A stretch of DNA of 20,487 nucleotides, from positions 1-20,487 of the IMG/VR virus record IMGVR_UViG_3300017735_000139; one strand, 5' to 3'. The stretch's first letter is position 1. Every line of letters starts with the position of its first letter. Shown here piece by piece: positions 15,473 to 20,487 of the stretch. The position numbers and the translations under genes were made by a program. This DNA comes from a virus. The notes under the pieces were generated by a model that made no database searches, had not been told where the DNA came from, and worked only from the letters and a program-made list of their open reading frames with translations.

Positions 15473-15662
15473 TGGCATCGCTCGTATCCCTGCTTACTGG
15501 TTCAACTGGTATCCATACTCACGAAGCACAGAGTTTTATGTGCGTGTGTATTGGCAGTGCCGCAGACGTGGCATCCGCAAATCTAATAAGTCAGACGTGT
15601 TAAGGGTGATGCGTCTGGTTGACAACTGTGACATATCTGATACAACTAAAAACATGTGTTAA
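15456..15662 (+). CDS. Possible 68-aa basic, aromatic protein (GTG start)
   Basis: The frame begins at GTG inside the end of the CobT-like gene (17-base overlap) with AGGGG upstream. The product is rich in Trp/Tyr and Arg early on (W-F-N-W-Y-P-Y-S-R-S, V-Y-W-Q-C-R-R-R-G). It fills the otherwise empty 190 bases before the next gene. No family recognised. The non-ATG start and lack of homology knowledge keep confidence moderate. Confidence 0.45.
   Translation: MARKCSGIARIPAYWFNWYPYSRSTEFYVRVYWQCRRRGIRKSNKSDVLRVMRLVDNCDISDTTKNMC
15619..15646 (+). promoter_or_regulatory. Candidate sigma-70 promoter before the 79-aa gene
   Basis: TTGACA (15619-15624) and TACAAC (15641-15646) are separated by 16 bases, 30 bases before the ATG of the 79-aa gene. 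TGTGACA, also seen in the palindrome at 8697 and in the promoter region at 18471, lies in the spacer. It lies within the end of a possible 68-aa gene. Confidence 0.4.
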
Positions 15663-15675
15663 TCAGGAGACTAGA

Positions 15676-15915
15676 ATGAATGAACATACTTTGTCAGGAA
15701 TCAGGCGAGTTCTGCGTGACATGGCGGAAGCGAATGATGACATATCAATCGCAAATGTTACCGCCTACTTAGGCGGCGGCCACAAGGTCGAGAACATAAT
15801 TGAAGTAGAGACCGTAGGAGATGTAGCAGTTCTTCACAGCGATGAGGGTTGTTGCATCACACACCATCACATCGACCCGAAAAACATCATCGGGTTTAGC
15901 CACGTTAAATTTTAG
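15676..15915 (+). CDS. Unknown 79-aa protein
   Basis: The start is chosen at ATG 15676 because AGGAGA lies five bases upstream; an earlier in-frame ATG at 15619 has none. The product starts helical (T-L-S-G-I-R-R-V-L-R-D-M-A-E) and then has beta-like segments with C-C and H-H-H-I (E-G-C-C-I-T-H-H-H-I), possibly a metal site. No family recognised. Confidence 0.65.
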   Translation: MNEHTLSGIRRVLRDMAEANDDISIANVTAYLGGGHKVENIIEVETVGDVAVLHSDEGCCITHHHIDPKNIIGFSHVKF

Positions 15916-15926
15916 GAGACACACAC

Positions 15927-16394
15927 ATGAATACCATCACAGAAACCATCGTTGATAAAACACTTTCCGATTTGGGTGTAGTCGAATTGCCCAAGCAAAC
16001 ACCTGTCCCAACCTACAACCCTGTACAGACCAGCCGCAAGACCAAGGTTCTTGACGCGAGAGACAAGTCGTGGACACCGAAGACATCACGCGCTGTATCA
16101 CCAGAGGATTGGAAGAAAGACACAGTGCTTGAGTTGCTTGACACCATTCGCAAGGATGCCTTTGAGGCCAGCAAGGGAGAGGCAGACGCAGTAATATCGC
16201 AGAAGCACATGGCACAAATCGTACATCTTGTTGCGACTGATGTGGCCAATGGGCTTGAGCATGCAGGGCTAGTCTATATGGATGGCGAAGCGCCAGCCAT
16301 GTTGAGGAAACTGCTTACGACTTTCATTACATCGCAGACCAAGCACTATAATGGTTCGATGTACCGCTTCGTTAAGGTAGTCGACAATGGGTAA
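15927..16394 (+). CDS. Unknown 155-aa early protein
   Basis: AGGAGACACACAC precedes the ATG, the same ribosome-binding-site plus CA-repeat spacer that precedes the CobS-like gene. The N-terminal 60 residues are polar and likely disordered. Residues about 65-150 look helical (V-L-E-L-L-D-T-I-R-K-D-A-F-E, A-Q-I-V-H-L-V-A-T-D-V-A). No motif identifies a function. It overlaps the next gene by eight bases, so translation is coupled. Confidence 0.7.
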   Translation: MNTITETIVDKTLSDLGVVELPKQTPVPTYNPVQTSRKTKVLDARDKSWTPKTSRAVSPEDWKKDTVLELLDTIRKDAFEASKGEADAVISQKHMAQIVHLVATDVANGLEHAGLVYMDGEAPAMLRKLLTTFITSQTKHYNGSMYRFVKVVDNG

Positions 16395-16704
16395 GGCAAC
16401 TGCACAGGATGTGGCCTACCAAAACTGGAAGGCTGACAAGGACAATGAGGATAGCAAGAAGACTATCACTCTGCGGAACCATGAAGCATGTATCATCATA
16501 AAGCTGGACTTATCGGTCGAAACATACGTCAATATAACTCAAGACATACAAGAGCCAGAGCTTTTGGCGCTTGGTATTTCATGGGCTTTGGAGAATGCGG
16601 ATTGGAAGAAGAAGATTACGCGGAAGGCGCGTGAGAAACTTCTGAAAATCTGTGACGAAGAAGGGGTGGCATACACCACCCCTTCACACACACACGAAGA
16701 CTGA
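16387..16704 (+). CDS. Unknown 105-aa protein
   Basis: The product is charged: a Lys/Asp-rich start, a beta-like middle (C-I-I-I-K-L-D-L-S-V-E-T-Y-V-N-I), and a basic helical end (K-K-K-I-T-R-K-A-R-E-K-L-L-K). No family recognised. A 10-bp hairpin is encoded in its last codons. It appears to be the final gene of the early operon. Confidence 0.65.
   Translation: MGKATAQDVAYQNWKADKDNEDSKKTITLRNHEACIIIKLDLSVETYVNITQDIQEPELLALGISWALENADWKKKITRKAREKLLKICDEEGVAYTTPSHTHED
16660..16685 (+). promoter_or_regulatory. Perfect 10-bp hairpin at the end of the early operon
   Basis: GAAGGGGTGG-CATACA-CCACCCCTTC is an exact inverted repeat inside the last codons of the 105-aa gene. A CA-repeat follows instead of a T-run, so it is not a textbook intrinsic terminator. 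It could stabilise the mRNA end, slow polymerase, or separate early and regulator/integrase transcripts. Confidence 0.45.
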
Positions 16705-16706
16705 CC

Positions 16707-16728
16707 ATCACATCAGCAATCGTGTGAT
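16707..16728 (+). promoter_or_regulatory. Dyad ATCACA-N10-TGTGAT upstream of the LuxR-type gene
   Basis: A perfect 6-bp inverted repeat lies 29 bases before the regulator's ATG, in the only gap between the early operon and the regulator-integrase pair. The total span of 22 bases is typical for a dimeric HTH operator. Autoregulation by the adjacent LuxR-type protein is a plausible guess. Confidence 0.3.
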
Positions 16729-16757
16729 TACTTTAACTCAAACGTAACGAGGAGACA

Positions 16758-17177
16758 ATGGATACAACGCAACAAATTGAGTCGCTGGAGTTCCGGCTTA
16801 ACAAGTTAGAGAAACTTGTAGACTTGATTATTGTGCGCGAAGACAGCCACAAGATTAAGTCTGAAAAACTAGCTAGTCCTTTGGACTACACGTCGAAGCA
16901 ACACGCCGTCATGCAAATGTTGTATGCGGGAATGTCGACTAAGGAAATGACTGACATGCTGATTGTGAGCGAAGGAACAATCAAGGTTCACATATCTTCC
17001 ATCATGAAGAAGTCGGGAATGCGAAGCCGCTCCCAAATACCAGCCTTGTATGAGGACTGGTTGGATAGGCTATCGCCTGACCAATACCGACGCCAATCTG
17101 GTATCCCGATGGGATGGGCAACAGAGCCAGAGAAGTATGAGGCCGTCACCAAAATGTTAAGGATGAAAATGCGATGA
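16758..17177 (+). CDS. LuxR/GerE-type helix-turn-helix regulator (139 aa)
   Basis: Residues about 43-95 form a GerE-type DNA-binding domain: Y-T-S-K-Q-H-A-V-M-Q-M-L-Y-A-G-M-S-T-K-E-M, then S-E-G-T-I-K-V-H-I-S-S-I-M-K-K-S-G as the recognition part. A short leucine-zipper-like helix precedes it (I-E-S-L-E-F-R-L-N-K-L-E-K-L-V), suggesting dimerisation. No receiver or autoinducer-binding domain is present, so control is probably by dose. GAGGAGA precedes the ATG. The gene overlaps the integrase by ATGA, so both are made from one mRNA. A role in the lysis-lysogeny choice or in integrase control is inferred from this coupling. The C-terminal 35 residues are unassigned. Confidence 0.85.
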   Translation: MDTTQQIESLEFRLNKLEKLVDLIIVREDSHKIKSEKLASPLDYTSKQHAVMQMLYAGMSTKEMTDMLIVSEGTIKVHISSIMKKSGMRSRSQIPALYEDWLDRLSPDQYRRQSGIPMGWATEPEKYEAVTKMLRMKMR

Positions 17178-18217
17178 CACTAAGACTGAAGAAACAAAAC
17201 GGTCAATGGTATGTCGATGGCACGATTGCCGGAGTGAGAGTCCGGCAGTCGACCAAGCTACCAGCGACACCGCAATACAAGGCGCTCGCAGAACGCGAGC
17301 GTCTAAAACTTGAGAGCGATGCCATACACGGTAGCTTGGGTGGCAATCGTATTAACGTGACATTCCGTGAGGCATGTGACGACTATATCAAATGGAAGCG
17401 AGTCGAGGGCAAGTCGACTTCACGCGCTGAGATTTCACTGGATAAAGTTTGCGAGACTCTGGGTTCGGTCAAGTTGCCAGACTTGTCGACTCAGACCTTG
17501 CAAGTCTTCGCCGCCGGGGCGTGGCCGGGATGCAAGCCCGGTACAGTTAAGCGCAACATGGGTGTGGTGAGGGCGGTGTTGAACTATGCGGCAAAGGTGA
17601 ACCAAGGTTACACTGCTCCGCATGTCGAGATGCCCAAGGTGAATGATGCGAGAGACATCCACTTCGACGAGGGACAGGCGACTGCCTTTCTGAATTGGGT
17701 GCGTGACGAGTACCCGATGTTCGACATCCACTTCACGACTTTGGTTGATACTGGTGTGCGGCTCAACGAAATGCTTTCGATTCGCTCGACCAGCTTTGGC
17801 GATGATGTCGTGCGTATTCGTAAGAGAGTTGCGCTTAGTGGCAAGACTGTGAGCCGAGACATTCCACTGACCCCTGACATGTTAAGGGTGCGTGGGTTGT
17901 GTGTCCCGAAGAGGGCAACTGAGCCATTGTTCTTGTCGCTGACAGGGAGTGAACTTAACCCGATGCTTGCGACCAAGACGCTCAACAAAATATTGAAGCT
18001 GGGTTGCAAGGCTATGGGCTTACCACATGAGGGCGATGCGGCCATGAGAGTGCATGACCTACGCCATACGTTTGCTTATCTCACAGCAAAAGCAGGGGCA
18101 GATATAGGTGACTTACAATATTTATTAGGGCATGAAGACATCAGTCAGACAATGCGCTATAGGGGCTTTATCCAAAGCCGAGCAAGGACTTTTGTTAGTA
18201 GCATGCGTTGTGCATGA
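17174..18217 (+). CDS. int: Tyrosine-recombinase integrase (347 aa)
   Basis: Catalytic residues of the tyrosine-recombinase fold are in place: Arg in L-V-D-T-G-V-R-L-N-E-M-L (R196), H-D-L-R-H (H294, R297), L-L-G-H (H320) and the nucleophile in Q-T-M-R-Y (Y329). The N-terminal about 60 residues are a small beta arm-binding-like domain and residues about 62-150 the core-binding helices. Length is normal. It would join attP to a host tRNA gene. It is coupled to the LuxR-type regulator, and the putative attP starts 75 bases after its stop, the classic arrangement. Confidence 0.96.
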   Translation: MTLRLKKQNGQWYVDGTIAGVRVRQSTKLPATPQYKALAERERLKLESDAIHGSLGGNRINVTFREACDDYIKWKRVEGKSTSRAEISLDKVCETLGSVKLPDLSTQTLQVFAAGAWPGCKPGTVKRNMGVVRAVLNYAAKVNQGYTAPHVEMPKVNDARDIHFDEGQATAFLNWVRDEYPMFDIHFTTLVDTGVRLNEMLSIRSTSFGDDVVRIRKRVALSGKTVSRDIPLTPDMLRVRGLCVPKRATEPLFLSLTGSELNPMLATKTLNKILKLGCKAMGLPHEGDAAMRVHDLRHTFAYLTAKAGADIGDLQYLLGHEDISQTMRYRGFIQSRARTFVSSMRCA

Positions 18218-18291
18218 GTAGCCTACTGGCAGAGAATTGACAAACACGTTTCAAAAAAAATTCAAAAAATTTTCTAAGTCGTTGAAAAGAT

Positions 18292-18336
18292 TGGCGCACT
18301 CGACAGGACTTGAACCTGTGACCTCTGCCTTCGGAG
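18292..18336 (-). other. attP: Putative attP core: 3' part of tRNA-Arg(CCG)
   Basis: Read on the minus strand, the 45 bases form the 3' half of a tRNA: anticodon loop C-T-C-C-G-A-A (anticodon CCG), stem strand GGCAG, variable loop AGGTC, T-arm ACAGG-TTCAAGT-CCTGT, acceptor strand CGAGTGC, discriminator G and CCA. The matching 5' anticodon-stem strand is absent (TCCCC instead of CTGCC), so this is not a whole tRNA but the stretch that restores the host gene after integration. It is followed by A/T-rich DNA, as after host tRNA genes. Confidence 0.88.
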
Positions 18337-18421
18337 GGGGATGAAAACACATCTGTTCGTCCCCCTTTTATTATTTTATCAATCAATACAATAGACTAGC
18401 AGACTTGTAGGATGTGCCTCT

Positions 18422-18504
18422 GGACACAACCGCACACATCTAATGACGTTTTATTGTCCACATTTTTGTGTGACAGATGGTTGACAGTTGTGTTGGTTGT
18501 GTCC
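18422..18504 (+). promoter_or_regulatory. 10-bp inverted repeats GGACACAACC / GGTTGTGTCC flanking a regulatory segment
   Basis: GGACACAACC (18422-18431) and its exact complement GGTTGTGTCC (18495-18504) lie 63 bases apart. Between them is a weaker dyad around 18457-18477 (TGTC-CACA-TTTT-TGTGTGACA). The right repeat overlaps the -35/-10 spacer of the promoter below. Paired operators bridged by a repressor, or integrase arm sites near attP, would both fit. Confidence 0.45.
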
Positions 18505-18509
18505 ATATT
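18481..18509 (+). promoter_or_regulatory. Sigma-70-like promoter for the HTH gene pair
   Basis: TTGACA (18481-18486), a 17-base spacer and CATATT (18504-18509) lie 37 bases before the ATG of the 132-aa HTH gene. The -35 is a perfect consensus; the -10 is moderate. Confidence 0.55.
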
Positions 18510-18529
18510 CAAGTTATAAATGTAACTTG
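18510..18529 (+). promoter_or_regulatory. Operator-like palindrome CAAGTTA-N6-TAACTTG
   Basis: A perfect 7-bp inverted repeat starts directly after the -10 element, covering the expected transcription start. A repressor bound here would block the promoter. The small HTH proteins encoded just downstream are natural candidates for autoregulation. Confidence 0.5.
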
Positions 18530-18545
18530 TAGAAGGTACTATCAA

Positions 18546-18944
18546 ATGGCTAAAACAGCACACACAAACCGCAAGACGCGGGTCTGCATCACACCAACCG
18601 AAGTTATCAGCTTACAAACTGATTACCGCAACGGCGTAAACCGTGAGAGAATCCAGAAGAAATACAAAATCTCACAGGGTTCTTACTATAAGTATGTAAA
18701 GGCCGAGCGAGAGAGAATGTTGAGAGCCGCTCTTGATGGTAAGCGCGAGGCGTCTAGTGTGGCGCATGTCAACGTCATGTCGGCTGGCTCTTACGGCATT
18801 GCTTACAATGAACTTGCAATGAAGTCTTCCAACTACCTCAAAGGTATGTCGCTCACCTTTGGCGTGACCGAAGCAGAAATTCTGGATGACCTCGTCAACC
18901 TCGCTCTCGATTTGGGAGCAATGGAAATTCATGGCAAGAAGTAA
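18546..18944 (+). CDS. HTH-containing protein (132 aa), probable regulator
   Basis: The start at ATG 18546 is favoured because GAAGG lies nine bases upstream and the promoter lies just before it. Residues about 17-50 (T-P-T-E-V-I-S-L-Q-T-D-Y-R-N-G, then I-Q-K-K-Y-K-I-S-Q-G-S-Y-Y-K-Y-V) form a helix-turn-helix of the Hin/Sigma-70-region-4-like kind, followed by a basic patch. The C-terminal half (about 90-132) looks helical and may dimerise. No peptidase domain of a CI-type repressor is present. The gene overlaps the next HTH gene by 14 bases. Confidence 0.7.
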   Translation: MAKTAHTNRKTRVCITPTEVISLQTDYRNGVNRERIQKKYKISQGSYYKYVKAERERMLRAALDGKREASSVAHVNVMSAGSYGIAYNELAMKSSNYLKGMSLTFGVTEAEILDDLVNLALDLGAMEIHGKK

Positions 18945-19158
18945 ACAGCCAACCGATACACTCAGGGTCGACCCTCTTGTCCGTAGGTTTTTTGAATTAG
19001 CTAAAGAACACGAACTTGATTACAGCAACATAGCTTACAAGGCAGGGGTGTCGAGCGAGACTATTTATCGGTGGCAAAAAAGCAACGTGCCAAACCTCGT
19101 GACCTTCTCAGCATGCCTTGAAGCTATGGGTTACGAACTCACTATTAAAAACCGCTAG
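18931..19158 (+). CDS. Small Xre/Cro-like HTH protein (75 aa)
   Basis: The core D-P-L-V-R-R-F-F-E-L-A-K-E-H-E-L, then I-A-Y-K-A-G-V-S-S-E-T-I-Y-R-W, then P-N-L-V-T-F-S-A-C-L-E-A-M-G-Y-E-L is the five-helix Cro/CI-type DNA-binding fold and nothing else. Such single-domain proteins act as Cro-like repressors or excision controls. ATG 18931 is preferred over an earlier in-frame ATG because the family begins here. Overlap with the preceding gene implies coupled synthesis. The terminator lies 27 bases after its stop. Confidence 0.8.
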   Translation: MARSKQPTDTLRVDPLVRRFFELAKEHELDYSNIAYKAGVSSETIYRWQKSNVPNLVTFSACLEAMGYELTIKNR

Positions 19159-19185
19159 GGGGTTCCTCCCTTGACCCTCGCGGTG

Positions 19186-19220
19186 GTGACGCCCCTGATG
19201 TTTTTCGTCGGGGGCGTTAC
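19186..19220. terminator. Bidirectional terminator between convergent genes
   Basis: A 15-bp stem (19186-19200 with 19206-19220, with several G-T pairs) and a TTTTT loop sit exactly between the Xre-like gene and the convergent minus-strand gene, overlapping the latter's stop codon. T-runs after the stem are lacking, so strength is uncertain, but placement and stem length are typical. Confidence 0.65.
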
Positions 19221-19453
19221 TGTATGAAGTCCTCTTCAAATTCCACAGCCATCTGAAGCATAGCGCCCTCAACGATTATGTCGGACAGGGCGACTGCACT
19301 ATCTGTTGTTAAGTACATGTTGATGTCGCCAATGGTTAGAATAATACCATCATGAATTACCTCTACTTGAGGCACTATCTTTATCGGTTCGTTCTCCGAA
19401 ATCACTGCGGTTGAATGCGACTGCCCGACATAGTCGGATGAACTCGTTGTCAT
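19217..19453 (-). CDS. Unknown 78-aa acidic protein overlapping the HNH gene
   Basis: The C-terminal two-thirds (E-V-I-H-D-G-I-I-L-T-I-G-D-I-N-M-Y-L, then S-D-I-I-V-E-G-A-M-L-Q-M-A-V) looks like a folded acidic alpha/beta protein. The ATG start has AAGGGA eight bases upstream but lies 104 bases inside the HNH gene. A GTG at codon 30 would shorten the product to about 50 aa and avoid most of the overlap, but lacks a good site. No family recognised. Confidence 0.55.
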   Translation of the reverse strand: MTTSSSDYVGQSHSTAVISENEPIKIVPQVEVIHDGIILTIGDINMYLTTDSAVALSDIIVEGAMLQMAVEFEEDFIQ

Positions 19454-19895
19454 CTAATGTTCCCTTCATCATGTTTGCGGCTTGGCACACCAGTTGGATA
19501 TTGTCTGGTGTGTAGGGCAAGTCGGGTTCGATACGGTCTATCGAAATGTTGTATGGGTTTTTGATACCTGAACCATCACGGTAGTTTTCCATCTTTAATC
19601 CAGACAAGGCGCACTTACCATCTTGCAAGTCGTACTTGTGCCAGACATCTTCATGAGTGATGCCGAAGTGTATGTTGGGGTCGCGCTTCAGTCGGGCATA
19701 ACGTAACTGTTGCAATGCTCTTTGCATGTAATGCTTCGGGTCGGAGTTGCACTTTCTGTTTCGCGCTGTGTTCTTACAGCTACGGCATTGCGGTTGAACT
19801 TTCGGACGACCTCCGTGTCGGCGTGAGTTGTAACTGTAAAATTCTTGTAACGCTAATTTTCTATGACAAGAGGTACACTCTCGTACCTCTGGCAA
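19350..19895 (-). CDS. HNH endonuclease with N-terminal zinc finger (181 aa)
   Basis: The N-terminus has C7-x2-C10 and C37-x2-C40, a zinc-binding pair (C-T-S-C, C-R-S-C). The HNH core is C-A-L-S-G (95-99), then I-S-I-D-R-I-E-P (117-124), Y-T-P-D-N-I-Q-L-V-C (128-137) and N-M-M-K-G (141-145), as in free-standing phage HNH nucleases. It could be a homing nuclease or a packaging cofactor, since HNH proteins assist some terminases. The start is TTG, three bases after the preceding stop; no ATG lies upstream in frame before the conserved part. A hairpin covers its first codons. Confidence 0.85.
   Translation of the reverse strand: MPEVRECTSCHRKLALQEFYSYNSRRHGGRPKVQPQCRSCKNTARNRKCNSDPKHYMQRALQQLRYARLKRDPNIHFGITHEDVWHKYDLQDGKCALSGLKMENYRDGSGIKNPYNISIDRIEPDLPYTPDNIQLVCQAANMMKGTLDDNEFIRLCRAVAFNRSDFGERTDKDSASSRGNS
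19869..19890 (-). promoter_or_regulatory. Hairpin over the first codons of the HNH gene
   Basis: AGAGGTAC-N6-GTACCTCT is a perfect 8-bp inverted repeat within codons 2-9 after the TTG start. In the mRNA such a stem so near a weak start codon would reduce translation. It may also be chance. Confidence 0.35.
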
Positions 19896-19898
19896 AAC

Positions 19899-20054
19899 CT
19901 ATACGGATACCTTCTTGCTAGTCTTGCGGCTTGTAATAACCATCTGCTTGCCTTGGTTCATCATCGGTCTGGGTGCGGCATTGACCGCATTCTGCTGGCA
20001 ACCTTTGCGACTACAAGTCTCTTTGGTTGGACAGCTATGTCCATAGCAATTCAT
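19899..20054 (-). CDS. Unknown 51-aa cysteine-rich protein
   Basis: The ATG overlaps the previous gene's stop (ATGA) and has AAGGA eight bases upstream, which favours it over two in-frame upstream ATGs. The first 19 residues hold four cysteines and a histidine (C-Y-G-H-S-C-P-T-K-E-T-C-S-R-K-G-C), a likely zinc-binding knuckle. The rest is basic and ends K-K-V-S-V. No family recognised. Confidence 0.6.
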   Translation of the reverse strand: MNCYGHSCPTKETCSRKGCQQNAVNAAPRPMMNQGKQMVITSRKTSKKVSV

Positions 20055-20254
20055 GTCGGCGTTCCTTTCGATATACATTTGAGGTATCCTCTCGTTGGGA
20101 TACCTGTTTGGTCGGCGGCGTCTTGAACTATCTCTTGTGTCGCAGGGCGACCAGCTTCTAGGCACTCTTGTTTAGTCGGCCAGCTTTTCCCTGACTCCAT
20201 CCAGTGTTGTTGACCAGTCGCAAACTGAACCAGTATGACAAACACGAACTCCAT
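20051..20254 (-). CDS. Unknown 67-aa protein with hydrophobic N-terminus
   Basis: It starts one base after the DUF6321-like gene's stop, with GGAA upstream. Residues 2-12 are hydrophobic (E-F-V-F-V-I-L-V-Q-F-A), short for a membrane anchor but possible as a signal-like segment. The rest is soluble with two cysteines (Q-E-C-L-E-A-G, L-K-C-I-S). Both ends are coupled to neighbours. No family recognised. Confidence 0.6.
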   Translation of the reverse strand: MEFVFVILVQFATGQQHWMESGKSWPTKQECLEAGRPATQEIVQDAADQTGIPTRGYLKCISKGTPT

Positions 20255-20255
20255 A

Positions 20256-20483
20256 TCAGCAGTTCCAAGCCCGACGTGACCAGTAATTGGCCGACAACTT
20301 ATTCTTCTTGCCCTTGATGCCACCACTGCGGGCGCAGTAAGATTTTTTTCTCGCTGGCTGCGATTTTTTTATGGTCATGTTGGCGTCACCAAAGCGAATG
20401 ATTTTCTCCTTACCATTCTGGCAAGCCTTGACCACAAACTTCTTGCCGCCAGAGACCTGACGCTTGGGCTTGTTGCAAGGCAT
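20256..20483 (-). CDS. Small basic conserved phage protein, DUF6321-like (75 aa)
   Basis: The sequence runs M-P-C-N-K-P-K-R, then F-V-V-K-A-C-x-N-G-K-E-K-I-I-R-F-G-D, then K-K-S-Y-C-A-R-S-G-G-I, and ends S-R-R-A-W-N-C. I recognise this as a short basic protein common in marine phages, with a C-terminal part like DUF6321. Its role is unknown; the high Lys/Arg content would suit nucleic-acid or virion binding. The start lies four bases from the window end, so its ribosome-binding site is not visible here. It heads a run of four coupled minus-strand genes. Confidence 0.75.
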   Translation of the reverse strand: MPCNKPKRQVSGGKKFVVKACQNGKEKIIRFGDANMTIKKSQPARKKSYCARSGGIKGKKNKLSANYWSRRAWNC

Positions 20484-20487
20484 AGAC

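Noticed and set aside
16660-16685. Intrinsic terminator at the end of the early operon
   Set aside because: The stem is perfect, but it lies in the coding sequence and is followed by a CA-repeat rather than T residues.
18292-18345. Complete tRNA gene
   Set aside because: The 5' anticodon-stem strand does not pair and no D-arm or 5' acceptor strand is present, so it is only the 3' part.
18195-18386. Minus-strand frame across the tRNA-like sequence
   Set aside because: It is read through the attP core and A/T-rich DNA, has no ribosome-binding site and no protein-like features.
1-20487. CRISPR array, insertion sequence or ribosomal RNA
   Set aside because: No regularly spaced direct repeats, transposase motifs with terminal inverted repeats, or rRNA sequence were seen on either strand.

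Overview
The window is most likely a fragment of a temperate tailed-phage genome (or a prophage segment). The markers are a terminase large subunit with all its motifs, a portal, two tail fibres, a tail-assembly chaperone, a tyrosine integrase, and next to the integrase a 45-bp sequence matching the 3' part of a bacterial tRNA-Arg(CCG) gene, i.e. a probable attP. The CobS-like and CobT-like pair, the CBM-like fibre repeats and the DUF6321-like small protein fit phages of marine Alphaproteobacteria, but the host is inferred only. No major capsid, DNA polymerase or lysis gene is recognisable, so a substantial part of the genome probably lies outside the window.

Layout. Positions 1-7578 (minus strand) are a tightly packed late operon read leftwards: terminase small subunit, terminase large subunit, portal, a 94-aa unknown, two tail fibres with shared W/Y/D-rich modules, and a tail chaperone. 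A further gene appears to start at the left edge. Positions 7579-7976 are a divergent control region rich in short hairpins. Positions 7977-16704 (plus strand) are the early arm: a stand-alone 129-aa gene closed by a strong intrinsic terminator, a string of very small genes, a 265-aa protein, a glycosylase-family-like protein, then a 666-aa CobS-like AAA+ ATPase and a 701-aa CobT-like VWA protein with a zincin-like HETLH motif, and four small unknowns. Positions 16758-18336 hold a LuxR/GerE-type HTH regulator overlapping the integrase by ATGA, followed by attP. Positions 18422-19158 look like a regulatory switch: a TTGACA promoter, dyads and two HTH genes. A hairpin terminator at 19186-19220 separates these from a convergent minus-strand group (78-aa protein, HNH endonuclease, Cys-rich 51-aa protein, 67-aa protein, DUF6321-like protein), probably the tail end of the same late operon on a circular map.

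How it fits together. Two divergent arms leave the 7.6-8.0 kb control region. The early arm probably remodels host or phage complexes through the AAA+/VWA pair. The right end decides and carries out integration. The late arm packages DNA and builds the tail. The most notable signals are the CobS/CobT-like pair with its metallopeptidase-like N-terminus, a family of perfect small-loop hairpins in the leaders of several transcription units, and a strong excess of the palindrome GTCGAC and the pentamer AGTCG/CGACT.
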